From the NCBI GenBank assembly GCA_937949525.1, contig CALEDT010000010.1, positions 1-64,000 on the forward strand: DNA of 64,000 bases, read 5' to 3'. The position numbers were made by a program, and so were the translations under genes. This DNA is from an uncultured Burkholderiales bacterium (GTDB taxonomy: Bacteria; Pseudomonadota; Gammaproteobacteria; Burkholderiales; Thiobacillaceae). Positions 1 through 9,404 of this stretch are shown here, piece by piece (within the stretch, counting starts at the first letter, position 1; every line of letters starts with the position of its first letter). Under the pieces are notes generated by a model. It was not told where the DNA came from, ran no database searches, and was given only the letters and a program-made list of their open reading frames with translations.

Positions 1-1703
1 ACGTGCTGGTTGGTGTAACGCACGTTGCAGGCGTCCTTGAAGGTGATCCACGGGTGCCCGGTCTCGAACAGCATGGACAGCATCTTGCGCCACAGGGTAA
101 CCGCCGGGATCTTCTTGTGCAGCTTGATCTCGCCGCGCGCGGCCTTCTCTTCGTACTGGGTATAGGCCGCCTCGAAGGCCGGCCCATACTTGTCGTGCAG
201 GTCGGGCACGTCGGAAGGCGAGAACAGGGTCCATTCACCGTTTTCCATGACCCGTTTCATGAACAGGTCCGGCACCCAGTTGGCGGTGTTCATGTCGTGC
301 GTGCGGCGGCGGTCGTCGCCGGTGTTCTTGCGCAGTTCCAGGAATTCCTCGATGTCCAGGTGCCAGGTCTCCAGATAGGCGCACACCGCGCCCTTGCGCT
401 TGCCCCCCTGGTTGACCGCCACGGCGGTGTCGTTGGCCACCTTGAGGAAAGGCACCACGCCCTGGGACTTGCCGTTGGTGCCCTTGATATACGCCCCCAA
501 GGCGCGCACGCGCGTCCAGTCGTTGCCCAGACCGCCGGCGAACTTCTGCAGCAGGGCGTTCTCCTTGATGCCCTGATAGATGCCGTCCAGGTCGTCCGGG
601 ATGGTGGTGAGATAACAGGATGAAAGCTGGCTGTGGCGCGTGCCGGCATTGAACAGTGTGGGCGTGCTGGACATGTAGTCGAAGCGGGACAGCACCTCAT
701 AGAACTCGATGGCGCGCGCCTCGCGGTCGATCTCGTTGATCGCCAGACCCATGGCCACGCGCATGAAGAATGCCTGCGGCAATTCGATACGGCGCTCGTG
801 GATGTGCAGGAAATAACGGTCGTACAGGGTTTGCAGACCGAGGTACTGGAACTGCTGGTCGCGTTCCGCCACCAGCGCGCCGGCCAGCCGCTCCAGATCG
901 AACTGGGCCAGGCGCTCGTCGAGCAGCTCGGCGGCGATGCCCTGCTTGATGAACTGCGGGAAGTACTCGGCATAGCGGCTGGCCATTTGCGCGGCGCCGA
1001 CATCCTCGCCGAATACCTCACGGCGCATGGCATGCAGCAGCAGGCGCGCGGTGACGCGGCTGTAGTCCGGGTCCTTCTCGATCAGCGAACGGGCCGACAG
1101 GATCAGCGATTTGCGCACTTCCTCCATGGGCACGCCGTCGTACAGATCACGCACGGTGGCCTGCAGGATGAGCTGGGGATTGGTCTCCGGCAGCCCCGCG
1201 CAGGCATCGGTGACCAGCGCCGACAGCGCGCCCAGATCCAGCGGACGGCGCTGACCATCCTCGACGCAATGCAGCGCGTGTTGCTGCACATCCTGTTGGC
1301 GCTGCTTGGCGCGTTCCTCGGCGCGGCGTTCGCGATACAGCACATAGGCGCGCGCCACTTCGTGCTCGCCCGAACGCATCAGCGCCAATTCCACCTGGTC
1401 CTGGATGTCCTCGATGTGGAACGTGCCTCCCTCGGGTTGGCGGCGCAGCAACGCATTCACCACGTTCTGCGTCAGTTGCTCCACCAGCTCGCGGATGCGC
1501 GCCGATGCCGCGGCCTGACCACCCTGCACGGCGATGAACGCCTTGGTCATGGCCACCGCGATCTTGTTCGGCTCGAACGCCACCACTGCGCCGTTGCGGC
1601 GGATGATGCGGCAAGATGCGTAGGCGGGTGGCGTCTCCGTCTCGGCTGCATGGATCGGCTCACGGACGGAAGGAACGGCGCGGTATTCGGTGGTGGGCTG
1701 CAT
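1..1703 (-). CDS. nrdA: Ribonucleoside-diphosphate reductase class I, alpha subunit (C-terminus beyond left edge)
   Basis: This is the large, catalytic subunit of aerobic class I ribonucleotide reductase, which reduces ribonucleoside diphosphates to deoxyribonucleotides in the cytoplasm with a radical-bearing beta subunit. About 567 codons are visible. An N-terminal ATP-cone (about residues 30-125, beginning CRIIRRNGAVVAFEPNKI) carries allosteric control. The barrel follows, with the substrate-site cysteine in SQLSSCYL and the loop FAGGLGNDWTRVRALG. The ATG at 1703 is preceded by AGGAGA. The 3' part, with the redox cysteines, lies outside the window. Two NrdR boxes lie upstream, so NrdR/ATP-cone repression is very likely. 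Confidence 0.93.
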   Translation of the reverse strand, partial: MQPTTEYRAVPSVREPIHAAETETPPAYASCRIIRRNGAVVAFEPNKIAVAMTKAFIAVQGGQAAASARIRELVEQLTQNVVNALLRRQPEGGTFHIEDIQDQVELALMRSGEHEVARAYVLYRERRAEERAKQRQQDVQQHALHCVEDGQRRPLDLGALSALVTDACAGLPETNPQLILQATVRDLYDGVPMEEVRKSLILSARSLIEKDPDYSRVTARLLLHAMRREVFGEDVGAAQMASRYAEYFPQFIKQGIAAELLDERLAQFDLERLAGALVAERDQQFQYLGLQTLYDRYFLHIHERRIELPQAFFMRVAMGLAINEIDREARAIEFYEVLSRFDYMSSTPTLFNAGTRHSQLSSCYLTTIPDDLDGIYQGIKENALLQKFAGGLGNDWTRVRALGAYIKGTNGKSQGVVPFLKVANDTAVAVNQGGKRKGAVCAYLETWHLDIEEFLELRKNTGDDRRRTHDMNTANWVPDLFMKRVMENGEWTLFSPSDVPDLHDKYGPAFEAAYTQYEEKAARGEIKLHKKIPAVTLWRKMLSMLFETGHPWITFKDACNVRYTNQH

Positions 1704-1759
1704 CGGGGTCTCCTGTGCGTCTCTGATCCGGCGCGACGGCGCCGGGGCTTGATTAGAGG

Positions 1760-1775
1760 ACACTAAATATAGCGT
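1760..1775. promoter_or_regulatory. NrdR box 1
   Basis: ACACTAAATATAGCGT is a near-match to the known NrdR consensus (acaCwAtATaTwGtgt). It lies 57 bp upstream of the nrdA start. Its start is exactly 32 bp from that of the second box, the three-helical-turn spacing typical of NrdR operators. Confidence 0.85.
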
Positions 1776-1791
1776 TGCTCTGTCATCAATG

Positions 1792-1807
1792 ACGCTAATT
1801 CTAGTGC
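1792..1807. promoter_or_regulatory. NrdR box 2
   Basis: ACGCTAATTCTAGTGC is the second NrdR-like half of the operator pair. The divergent gap between nrdA and purU (1704-2010) holds these boxes. The remainder is GC-rich and I see no other clear element in it. Confidence 0.8.
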
Positions 1808-2010
1808 CGGAACGCCGAACGTCAATCGCCATTTTCGGCCTACCGCCGGAGCGCTTCCTTGGCCGTCTGCGCGGCGCCAGGAGGCTGGCGGCGCCGCGAC
1901 CGGTTGGACGCGCCCCGGCGGCGCCGGCGCCGATTGTCACTACAATGACGCGCTCATTGGATATGCCCGCCGTCCCACACCCTACTCCGTTCCCGAATGC
2001 CGAGACCCGA

Positions 2011-2865
2011 ATGCGCAATACCGCCGTCCTGCTGATCTGCTGCCCAGACAAGAAGGGTCTGGTCGCTGCCATCGCCAACTTTCTGCTGCGACACAACGCC
2101 AACATCCTACATGCCGACCAGCACCAGGACGGTGCGGCCGGCCTGTTCCTGATGCGTGTGGAGTGGTCACTGGACGATTTCGATCTGGGCCTGCACAAGT
2201 TCGAGCAGGCGTTTTCACCCATCGCCGCCGAGCACCGCATGCAGTGGCGCCTGGCGTTGTCCAGCGTGAAACCGCGCATGGCCGTCTTCGTGTCGAAATT
2301 CGACCACTGCCTGGCCGACCTGCTCTACCGTCATCACGCCGGCGAGCTGTACTGCGAGATTCCGCTGATCATCAGCAACCACCCGGACACCCACTGGCTG
2401 GCCGCAGCCTACCGCGTGCCCTTCCATCACATCCCCGTGACGCGTGACAACAAGGCGGAAGCGGAGGCGCAGCAGCGCGCACTGCTGCAGGCTCACCATG
2501 TCGATTTCATCGTGCTGGCGCGCTACATGCAGGTGCTCTCGCCGGAGTTCATTCATCACTACCCCAACCGCATCATCAACATCCATCACTCCTTCCTGCC
2601 CGCGTTCCACGGCGCCAAGCCGTATCAGCGCGCGTTCGAGCGCGGGGTGAAGTTGATCGGCGCCACCAGCCACTACGTCACCGAAATACTGGACGATGGC
2701 CCCATCATCGAGCAGGACGTCGCCCGCATCTCGCACCGCGACGACCTGGACGACCTGGTGCAGAAGGGCGCGGACCTGGAGAAGGTGGTGTTATCGCGCG
2801 CGGTGAAATGGCATATCGACAACCGTATCCTGGTATACGGCAACAAAACCGTGGTGTTCGATTGA
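2011..2865 (+). CDS. purU: Formyltetrahydrofolate deformylase
   Basis: PurU hydrolyses 10-formyl-THF to formate and THF, balancing one-carbon pools and supplying formate for purine synthesis. The protein has 284 residues: an N-terminal ACT domain (about 1-85, starting MRNTAVLLICCPDKKGLVAA) and a formyltransferase-type hydrolase domain (about 90-280). The catalytic N190 and H192 lie in NIHHSFLPAF and the aspartate in DDGP (D228). The ATG at 2011 gives the usual family length; an in-frame ATG at 1945 would add 22 unconserved residues. No strong ribosome-binding site separates the two. Confidence 0.93.
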   Translation: MRNTAVLLICCPDKKGLVAAIANFLLRHNANILHADQHQDGAAGLFLMRVEWSLDDFDLGLHKFEQAFSPIAAEHRMQWRLALSSVKPRMAVFVSKFDHCLADLLYRHHAGELYCEIPLIISNHPDTHWLAAAYRVPFHHIPVTRDNKAEAEAQQRALLQAHHVDFIVLARYMQVLSPEFIHHYPNRIINIHHSFLPAFHGAKPYQRAFERGVKLIGATSHYVTEILDDGPIIEQDVARISHRDDLDDLVQKGADLEKVVLSRAVKWHIDNRILVYGNKTVVFD

Positions 2866-2934
2866 TCCAACGGGGCTCGTTACCGACCGGCGCATGCGCG
2901 GCTCACGACCAGCCCCCCCGTTCGAAGGAATCGC

Positions 2935-3954
2935 ATGAAAACCATACTGATCACCGGCGGTGCCGGCTACATCGGCTCGCATGCCTGCGTCGAATTCCTC
3001 GCCGCCGGCTATGACATCGTGGTGTATGACAATCTGAGCAACAGCAGCGCGTTGGCGTTGGATCGCGTGCGCGAGCTGTCCGGCCTGGATTTCCCCTTCG
3101 TGCAGGGCGACATTCGCGACCGTGCCGCACTCGACGCGCTGTTCAAGACGCACGACATCGACGCGGTGATCCATTTCGCCGGCCTCAAGGCGGTGGGCGA
3201 ATCGGTGGCCAAGCCGCTGCTGTACTACGACAACAACATCGCCGGCAGCGTCACGTTGTTCGAGGCCATGCAGTCGGCGGGCGTGAAGACCATCGTGTTC
3301 AGCTCCTCGGCCACCGTCTATGGCGACCCGGCCTCAGTGCCCATCCGCGAGGACTTCCCGGTGGGCGCGACCACCAACCCCTACGGCCGCAGCAAACTGA
3401 TCATCGAGCAGATCCTCGGTGATGTGGCGGTTTCCGATCCGGGCTGGTCCATCGCGTTGTTGCGCTATTTCAATCCGGTCGGCGCACACAAGAGCGGGCG
3501 CATCGGCGAAGACCCGCGCGGCATCCCCAACAATCTGATGCCCTACATCGCCCAGGTGGCGGTGGGGCGGCGCGAATACCTCAACGTGTTCGGCAACGAC
3601 TACCCGACCCCGGACGGCACCGGCGTGCGCGACTACATCCATGTCGTCGATCTCGCCCAGGGCCACGTCAGGGCCGTGGAGAAGCTGGCGGAAGGACCCG
3701 GCGTACGCGTGTGGAACCTGGGCACCGGCCAGGGCTACAGCGTGCTGGACATGGCGCGCGCGTTCGAGCAGGCCAGCGGCCGCCCCGTACCCTACCGCAT
3801 CGCACCGCGCCGCGCCGGCGACATTGCGCAATGTTGGGCGGATCCGGCCAAGGCGGAACGCGAGCTGGGCTGGAGGGCGACGCGGGGCCTAGCCGAGATG
3901 TGCGAGGACACCTGGCGCTGGCAGGCGCAGAACCCGGAGGGTTACGGTACCTGA
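2935..3954 (+). CDS. galE: UDP-glucose 4-epimerase
   Basis: GalE interconverts UDP-glucose and UDP-galactose for surface polysaccharide synthesis. It is an extended short-chain dehydrogenase of 339 residues, the normal length. The NAD-binding motif GGAGYIG is at residues 8-14, the catalytic serine lies in SSSATVYG (123-130), and the Y150/K154 pair is in YGRSK. It is followed, after 72 bp, by rfbD and manC on the same strand, forming a small nucleotide-sugar group. Confidence 0.95.
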   Translation: MKTILITGGAGYIGSHACVEFLAAGYDIVVYDNLSNSSALALDRVRELSGLDFPFVQGDIRDRAALDALFKTHDIDAVIHFAGLKAVGESVAKPLLYYDNNIAGSVTLFEAMQSAGVKTIVFSSSATVYGDPASVPIREDFPVGATTNPYGRSKLIIEQILGDVAVSDPGWSIALLRYFNPVGAHKSGRIGEDPRGIPNNLMPYIAQVAVGRREYLNVFGNDYPTPDGTGVRDYIHVVDLAQGHVRAVEKLAEGPGVRVWNLGTGQGYSVLDMARAFEQASGRPVPYRIAPRRAGDIAQCWADPAKAERELGWRATRGLAEMCEDTWRWQAQNPEGYGT

Positions 3955-4026
3955 GCAGCGGTCTCGACGATCCGCATAGACAGGCAACAGCCGACGAACC
4001 GCTTCCTTTCTTGACGAGATCCGTTC

Positions 4027-4905
4027 ATGAACATACTTCTCACCGGCGCACGCGGCCAGCTCGGCTGGGAACTGCGCCGCACGCTGGACTGCCTGGGCGA
4101 GGTGGTGGCGCTTGATTCCCGTGCGCTGGATCTGGCCGACCCCGATGCCATCCGCCGCACGGTGCGCGCGCTGGCGCCGCACGTGATCGTCAACCCGGCC
4201 GCGTATACCGCGGTGGACAAGGCGGAGAGCGACGCCGAGCGGGCGCACGCGGTCAATGCCACCGCGCCCGGTGTGCTGGCCGAGGAAGCGGCGCGGCTCG
4301 GTGCCCTGCTGCTGCATTACTCCACCGACTACGTGTTCGACGGCAGCGGCGAACGGCCGTGGCGCGAGGACGACCCCACCGGCCCGCTCAACGTCTACGG
4401 CGCCAGCAAACTGCTGGGTGAACGGTCCATCCAGGCGAGCGGCTGCCGCCATCTCATCTTCCGCACCTCGTGGGTGTACGGCCTGCGCGGCGGCAATTTC
4501 CTGCTGACCATGCGCCGGCTGATGCGCGAACGCACGGAGCTGAAGATCGTCGCCGACCAGATCGGCGCGCCCACCTGGTGTCGCGATCTCGCCCAGGCCA
4601 GCGCCGCCATCCTGGCGCAGTTGCTGTCGCCCGCGCGCGGCGCCGACCGGCCGGAACCATGGGGCGTGTACCACATGACCAACGCCGGCGAGACTTCCTG
4701 GCATGGCTTTGCCGCGGCGATCCTGGCGCTGGACCCACCCGAGCCGGCGCCGCGTCTGCTGTCCATCGCCACCAGTGACTACCCGACCCCGGCGCGACGC
4801 CCGCACAACTCGCGGCTCGACAACGACAAACTGGCGCGCGTGTTCGGCATCCGCCTGCCGGACTGGCATCATGCGCTGAAGCTCTGCCTCGACCGCGCCG
4901 ACTGA
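4027..4905 (+). CDS. rfbD: dTDP-4-dehydrorhamnose reductase
   Basis: RfbD makes dTDP-L-rhamnose, the last step of the rhamnose donor pathway for lipopolysaccharide or exopolysaccharide. It has 292 residues. The Rossmann motif GARGQLG is at residues 7-13, STDYVFDG follows at about 99-106, and the catalytic Y124/K128 pair is in YGASK. The companion genes rfbA, rfbB and rfbC are not in the window, so rhamnose genes are split in this genome or lie further off. Confidence 0.93.
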   Translation: MNILLTGARGQLGWELRRTLDCLGEVVALDSRALDLADPDAIRRTVRALAPHVIVNPAAYTAVDKAESDAERAHAVNATAPGVLAEEAARLGALLLHYSTDYVFDGSGERPWREDDPTGPLNVYGASKLLGERSIQASGCRHLIFRTSWVYGLRGGNFLLTMRRLMRERTELKIVADQIGAPTWCRDLAQASAAILAQLLSPARGADRPEPWGVYHMTNAGETSWHGFAAAILALDPPEPAPRLLSIATSDYPTPARRPHNSRLDNDKLARVFGIRLPDWHHALKLCLDRAD

Positions 4906-4935
4906 ACCCATCACAGCCCACTGGACATTCCGACC

Positions 4936-6354
4936 ATGACTTTGCATCCCGTCATCCTTTCCGGCGGCTCCGGCACCCGCCTGTGGCCCATGTCGCGCGC
5001 GGCGCTGCCCAAGCAACTGCTGGCGCTGGCCTCGGAACGCACCATGGTGCAGGAGACGGTGCTGCGTCTGGCCGATCACCCCGCCGTCGGCGCGCCGCTG
5101 ATCGTGTGCAACAACGACCATCGTTTCCTGATTGCCGAGCAGATGCGCGAGATCGGCGTCACGCCGCTGGGCATCTACCTGGAGCCGATGGGCCGCAACA
5201 CCGCGCCGGCGGCCGCCATCGCCGCGCTGACGCTGGTGCAGCAGGACGCCGACGCGGTGATGCTGCTGCTGCCGGCCGATCACCTGATCCGCGACGTCGC
5301 CGCGTTCCACGCCGCCATCGATGCCGGCCGGCGCGCGGTCGAGTCGGGCCATCTGGTCACCTTCGGCATCGTCCCCGACGCGCCGGAGACCGGCTACGGC
5401 TACATTCAGCGCGGTGACGCGCTGGAGCAGGATGGCCCGGCGCGGCGCGTCGCCCGCTTCGTCGAGAAACCGGACCGCGCCCACGCCGAAGCCTTCGTCG
5501 CCAGCGGTGACTACTTCTGGAATAGCGGCATGTTCCTGTTCAACTGCCGCCAGTATCTGGACGAACTGCGCCGGCTGCGCCCGGACATGCTCGCCGCCTG
5601 CGAACAGGCGCTGGCCGCGGGCAAACATGACCTGGACTTCTGCCGCCTGGACGCCCAGGCGTTCGCCGCCTGCCCGGCCGACTCCATCGACTACGCGGTG
5701 ATGGAACACACCACCCATGCCGCGGTGATCCCCGCCGACATCGGCTGGAACGACATCGGCTCCTGGTCCGCGCTGTGGGCCGTGGGCGCCAAGGACGAGG
5801 CGGGCAACGTCACGCGCGGCGACGTCTATCTGGACGGGGTCCGCGACAGCCTGGTGCGCGCCGAATCGCGCATGGTCGCGGCCATCGGCGTGCGCGATCT
5901 GCTGATCGTCGAGACCGCCGACGCGGTGCTGGTCGCCGACAAGGCGCATGCGCAGGACGTGAAGAAGGTGGTCGATTATCTGAAGACGCACGACCGCAGC
6001 GAGCACGAACTGCACACGCGCGTGTTCCGCCCCTGGGGCTGGTACGAAGGCATCGATCTGGGCGAGCGCTTCCAGGTCAAGCGCATCATGGTCAAGCCGG
6101 GCGAGAAGCTGTCGCTGCAGATGCACTACCACCGGGCCGAACACTGGATCGTGGTATCCGGCACCGCGCGCATCACCCGCGACGGTCACGAGGAACTGCT
6201 GAGCGAGAACCAGTCCACCTACATTCCGCTGGGCACCAGCCACCGCCTGGAGAACCCCGGCAAGGTGCCGCTGCACATCATCGAGGTGCAGTCCGGTTCC
6301 TACCTCGGCGAGGACGACATCGTCCGCTTCGAGGACGTGTATCAGCGGACATGA
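4936..6354 (+). CDS. manC: Mannose-1-phosphate guanylyltransferase / mannose-6-phosphate isomerase
   Basis: This bifunctional enzyme forms GDP-mannose and isomerises fructose-6-P to mannose-6-P. It has 472 residues. The nucleotidyltransferase domain starts with the signature SGGSGTRLWP (9-18). The C-terminal type II PMI cupin (about 345-472) has the metal-binding segment LSLQMHYHRAEHWIVVSG. It ends in a 4-bp ATGA overlap with the next small gene, which implies co-transcription and possibly translational coupling. Confidence 0.94.
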   Translation: MTLHPVILSGGSGTRLWPMSRAALPKQLLALASERTMVQETVLRLADHPAVGAPLIVCNNDHRFLIAEQMREIGVTPLGIYLEPMGRNTAPAAAIAALTLVQQDADAVMLLLPADHLIRDVAAFHAAIDAGRRAVESGHLVTFGIVPDAPETGYGYIQRGDALEQDGPARRVARFVEKPDRAHAEAFVASGDYFWNSGMFLFNCRQYLDELRRLRPDMLAACEQALAAGKHDLDFCRLDAQAFAACPADSIDYAVMEHTTHAAVIPADIGWNDIGSWSALWAVGAKDEAGNVTRGDVYLDGVRDSLVRAESRMVAAIGVRDLLIVETADAVLVADKAHAQDVKKVVDYLKTHDRSEHELHTRVFRPWGWYEGIDLGERFQVKRIMVKPGEKLSLQMHYHRAEHWIVVSGTARITRDGHEELLSENQSTYIPLGTSHRLENPGKVPLHIIEVQSGSYLGEDDIVRFEDVYQRT

Positions 6355-6509
6355 AAGGCAAACGCGTCTCCGGCCCGCCGCGGCGACCGCGCGATCCGGT
6401 CGCCAAGGCCGTGCGCACGCCGCAATACCGGCAGCGCGTGGTACCGGACAAACGCTGGCAGGCGCGACTGAAACAGACCGACAAGGGAGACCCCGAACCC
6501 GATCGATGA
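6351..6509 (+). CDS. arfA: Small basic protein resembling ribosome-rescue factor ArfA
   Basis: This 52-residue basic protein starts at an ATG overlapping the manC stop. Its core VRTPQYRQRVVPDK resembles the conserved part of ArfA (DPLFRQRV...K), which recruits RF2 to ribosomes stalled on non-stop mRNA; the basic tail also fits. Known arfA mRNAs are truncated inside the coding region by a hairpin. Here the gene keeps its stop codon, and a 7-bp perfect stem (6382-6388 with 6398-6404) lies early in the frame. The assignment rests on a short motif, so an uncharacterised small protein is the alternative. Confidence 0.55.
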   Translation: MKGKRVSGPPRRPRDPVAKAVRTPQYRQRVVPDKRWQARLKQTDKGDPEPDR

Positions 6510-6538
6510 CCCGCCCGGCGACATCCCTGAGCCGGTTG

Positions 6539-6554
6539 CGGGAATTTTTTCCCG
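6539..6554 (+). other. Short perfect hairpin downstream of the arfA-like gene
   Basis: CGGGAA-TTTT-TTCCCG forms a 6-bp stem with the thymines in the loop. No U-run follows the stem, so it is not a standard intrinsic terminator; it may be an RNA-processing or stability element. The role is unknown. Confidence 0.3.
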
Positions 6555-6619
6555 GCCATTGCACTCCATGTGTGCGGACCCGCCCGCCGCGGGCATTCGC
6601 AAGAAAAGGAGGCAATGGC

Positions 6620-6901
6620 ATGATCGAACAGGCGCGCCGGCAACCACTGCATCCGTCCGGCATTCAGGAACGCCGTGTCAATCGCGCACTGCGCGAACGC
6701 TTCGAAATCGTCAAACGCATGCTGACGCCGTTGCTGCGACAGCCGGAACACCGTCTGCCGGCGGTGATCTACAAGGCGTTCTACCGCATCCTGCAACGCC
6801 TGCGGCAGGTCTACCCGCAGCTCAATCCCTACCAGTTGGAAGCGCTGATCGCCAGCGTCTATCACACGCTGATGCAGCGCCGCGCGCAACGCGCGGTCTG
6901 A
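6620..6901 (+). CDS. Small protein of unknown function
   Basis: This 93-residue, Arg-rich protein has an excellent ribosome-binding site (AAAGGAGG, 7 nt before the ATG), which fixes the start and argues it is real. It looks all-helical (for example HRLPAVIYKAFYRILQRLRQVYPQLNPYQLEALI), with no cysteines, signal peptide or membrane segment. I do not recognise a family. It sits between the arfA-like gene and csoS1D on the same strand, with 120 bp to csoS1D, so a link to carboxysomes is possible but unproven. Confidence 0.65.
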   Translation: MIEQARRQPLHPSGIQERRVNRALRERFEIVKRMLTPLLRQPEHRLPAVIYKAFYRILQRLRQVYPQLNPYQLEALIASVYHTLMQRRAQRAV

Positions 6902-7021
6902 TTGCAGCGCGGCCGGTCGGCGTCTTGCATTGACGCCAGCCGGCCGGAACGGCGATACTTCGCCGCCCACCGCGCCGCGCGCACGCGGCGACGACCCCGC
7001 CTCAGACACTCTCCACCGCTC

Positions 7022-7663
7022 ATGGCCACCCCCCGCATCGTCCTGCGCACCTACGTGCACATCGACGCATTGCAGCCGCAACTGGCGTCGTACATGGCCA
7101 CGGTGTCGCAGGGCTTCCTGCCCAAGCCGGGCGATTCGGCGCTATGGCTGGAAGTGGCACCGGGCCTGGCGGTGCATCGCCTGACCGACATCGCGCTCAA
7201 GGCCTCGCCGGTGCATCTGGGCCAGATGGTGGTCGAACGCGCATTCGGCTCCATGGTCATCCACCACCGCGACCAGGCCAGCGTGCTGGAGGCGGCGGAT
7301 GTGGTGCTGCGCCGGCTCGGCACCGACGAGGCCTCGCGCCACGTGTGCCGCGTCACCTGGGAAGAGATCATCCGCGGCATCAACGCCGACCATGCCGTGC
7401 TGATCAACCGTCAGAACCGCAAGGGTTCCATGGTGCTGGCCGGGCAGAGCATCTACCTGCTGGAGACCGAACCGGCCGGTTATGTGATCTACGCCGCCAA
7501 CGAAGCCGAGAAGGCCGCCAACATCACCCTGTGCGAGGCCCATGCGGTGGGGGCATTCGGCCGGCTGACCCTGGCCGGGCGCGAAGCCGACATCGAAACC
7601 GCGGCGCGCGCCGCGCGCGCCGCGATCGAACGCATCAATCGCGGCGCCGCCACACCGACCTGA
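7022..7663 (+). CDS. csoS1D: Tandem-BMC carboxysome shell protein CsoS1D
   Basis: CsoS1D is the trimeric tandem bacterial-microcompartment protein of the alpha-carboxysome shell, thought to gate metabolite passage through a large central pore. The 213 residues carry two BMC folds. Highly conserved segments include [18 protein letters not shown] near the N-terminus, [34 protein letters not shown] and [19 protein letters not shown]. It lies about 3 kb upstream of cbbL, separated from the carboxysome operon by three minus-strand genes, and ends 4 bp from the convergent channel gene. The weak translation-initiation region leaves the start only fairly secure. Confidence 0.92.
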   Translation: MATPRIVLRTYVHIDALQPQLASYMATVSQGFLPKPGDSALWLEVAPGLAVHRLTDIALKASPVHLGQMVVERAFGSMVIHHRDQASVLEAADVVLRRLGTDEASRHVCRVTWEEIIRGINADHAVLINRQNRKGSMVLAGQSIYLLETEPAGYVIYAANEAEKAANITLCEAHAVGAFGRLTLAGREADIETAARAARAAIERINRGAATPT

Positions 7664-7667
7664 ACCG

Positions 7668-8510
7668 CTACCCGCGCGTCTCCAGCAGACGCCGCAAGTC
7701 CTGAAGGTCGGCGCGCAGCGCTTTCACCTCCGCGTGTACGTCGGCTTCGATGTGGTCGCGCGCCTGTTCCACCACCTGCACGGTATCGCGATGCTCCTCC
7801 TCGCCGAAGGTCTGCATGGCGTTGACGATGATGGCGATGAACAGGTTCAGCATGGTGAACGTGGCGATCAGGATGAACGGGATGAAGAACGCCCAGGCAT
7901 ACGGGAAGGTCTCCATCACCGGGCGCGAGATGCCCATCGACCAGCTCTCCAGCGTCATGATCTGGAACAGCGTGTACAGCGAACGGCCGATGTCGCCGAA
8001 CCAGTCCGGATAACTGGCGGCGAACAGATTGGTGGCGATCACCGCGAACACGTAGTAGATGATCATCAGCACCAATGCGATGGAGCCCAGACCGGGTATG
8101 GCCGCGAGCAGCGCGCCGACCACGCGCCGCATGGACGGCACGATGGTCAGCACGCGCAATACGCGCAGCACGCGCAACGCGCGCAATACCGAGAACTGGC
8201 CGGTAGCGGGCACCAGGGCGATGCCGACGACGATGAAGTCGAACACGCTCCACGGATCGCGGAAGAAGCGCGCACGATGCACATACAGGCGGATGGCGAT
8301 CTCCAGCACGAACACGCCGAGGATGGCCTTGTCGAGCATGTGGATCGGCCCGCCGGCGACCGCCATGACCGAAGGCGAGGTCTCCAGACCTAGCGTCACC
8401 GCGTTGATCAGGATCAGGGCGAGGATCGCGCGCTGCACGCGCGCGTCCTCGATGAAGGCGCGCAGACGAGCGCGCGGGCCGGCGGCGCCGGCCGTCATGT
8501 CAGCAGGCAT
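7668..8510 (-). CDS. Voltage-gated sodium channel of the bacterial NaChBac/NavMs family
   Basis: This is an inner-membrane, homotetrameric ion channel of 280 residues with six transmembrane segments. The S4 voltage sensor has arginines spaced every third residue (R110, R113, R116, R119 in RALRVLRVLRVL). The selectivity filter TLESWSM (186-192) is the sodium-selective signature of bacterial Nav channels. A C-terminal helical coiled coil (about 235-280) fits the tetramerisation neck. Such channels are typical of halophilic, alkaliphilic or marine bacteria. It ends tail to tail with csoS1D. Confidence 0.92.
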   Translation of the reverse strand: MPADMTAGAAGPRARLRAFIEDARVQRAILALILINAVTLGLETSPSVMAVAGGPIHMLDKAILGVFVLEIAIRLYVHRARFFRDPWSVFDFIVVGIALVPATGQFSVLRALRVLRVLRVLTIVPSMRRVVGALLAAIPGLGSIALVLMIIYYVFAVIATNLFAASYPDWFGDIGRSLYTLFQIMTLESWSMGISRPVMETFPYAWAFFIPFILIATFTMLNLFIAIIVNAMQTFGEEEHRDTVQVVEQARDHIEADVHAEVKALRADLQDLRRLLETRG

Positions 8511-8522
8511 GGCGCGTCCGGA

Positions 8523-9404
8523 TCAGCGCCGGGCCTTGAGCGCGGCGATGCGCTCCTCCAGCGGCGGATGGGTCATGAACAGGCGCTTGATGCCGGAGCC
8601 CAGGCCACCGGCGATGCCAAACGCCGCCATCTGATCCGGCAGCGGCGCGGTGCGGCCGGCAGCCAGGCGTTCCAGCGCAGCGATCATCTTCTGCCGGCCG
8701 GCCAGATTGGCGCCGCCGGCATCGGCGCGAAACTCGCGCTGGCGCGAGAACCACATGACGATGATGCTGGCGAGGATGCCCAGGATCAACTCCGCGATGA
8801 TGGCGGTGACCCAGAACGCCGGGCCATGGCCGCGTTCGGTCTTGAACACCACGCGGTCGACCAGATGGCCGATCACGCGCGACAGGAAGATCACGAAGGT
8901 GTTGACCACGCCCTGGATCAGCGCCAGCGTCACCATGTCGCCGTTGGCCACGTGGCTGACCTCGTGCGCCAGCACCGCCTCCGCCTCATCCTTGGTCATG
9001 CTCGCCAGCAGGCCGGTGCTGACCGCCACCAGCGCGTTGTTCTTGCTCATGCCGGTGGCGAAGGCGTTGACCTCCGGTGCGTCGTAGATGGCCACCTCGG
9101 GCATGCCGATGTTGGCCATCTGCGCCTGCCGCCGCACCGTCTCCACCAGCCAGATCTCGGTCTGGGTACGCGGCTGTTCGATCACGCGAGCACCGGTCAG
9201 GCGTTTTGCCGTCCATTTGGAAATGGCCAGCGAGATCAGCGAACCGCCAAAACCGAACACGGCGGCGAACAGCAGCAGCGAGTTGTAGTTCAGACCGGTG
9301 CCGGACTCGTCCAGGATGCGCTCGAAACCGAGCAGGCGCAGCGTGATGCTGAGCACGACGATGATGGCCAGGTTGGTCACCAGGAACAGGAAGATGCGCT
9401 TCAT
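8523..9404 (-). CDS. htpX: Membrane zinc protease HtpX
   Basis: HtpX is an inner-membrane M48 metalloprotease that degrades misfolded membrane proteins under heat or envelope stress. It has 293 residues: two N-terminal transmembrane helices (about 4-24 and 38-60), the zinc motif HEVSH at 147-151, and two further hydrophobic segments after it. Length and layout match the enterobacterial protein. It lies just downstream of cbbR on the same strand, but the two have no evident functional tie. Confidence 0.95.
   Translation of the reverse strand: MKRIFLFLVTNLAIIVVLSITLRLLGFERILDESGTGLNYNSLLLFAAVFGFGGSLISLAISKWTAKRLTGARVIEQPRTQTEIWLVETVRRQAQMANIGMPEVAIYDAPEVNAFATGMSKNNALVAVSTGLLASMTKDEAEAVLAHEVSHVANGDMVTLALIQGVVNTFVIFLSRVIGHLVDRVVFKTERGHGPAFWVTAIIAELILGILASIIVMWFSRQREFRADAGGANLAGRQKMIAALERLAAGRTAPLPDQMAAFGIAGGLGSGIKRLFMTHPPLEERIAALKARR

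Noticed and set aside
3889-6663. A 924-codon open frame on the minus strand opposite galE, rfbD and manC
   Set aside because: It is antisense to three clear genes, has low-complexity composition rich in R, A, G, H, V and Q, and resembles no protein. High GC content makes such long empty frames common.
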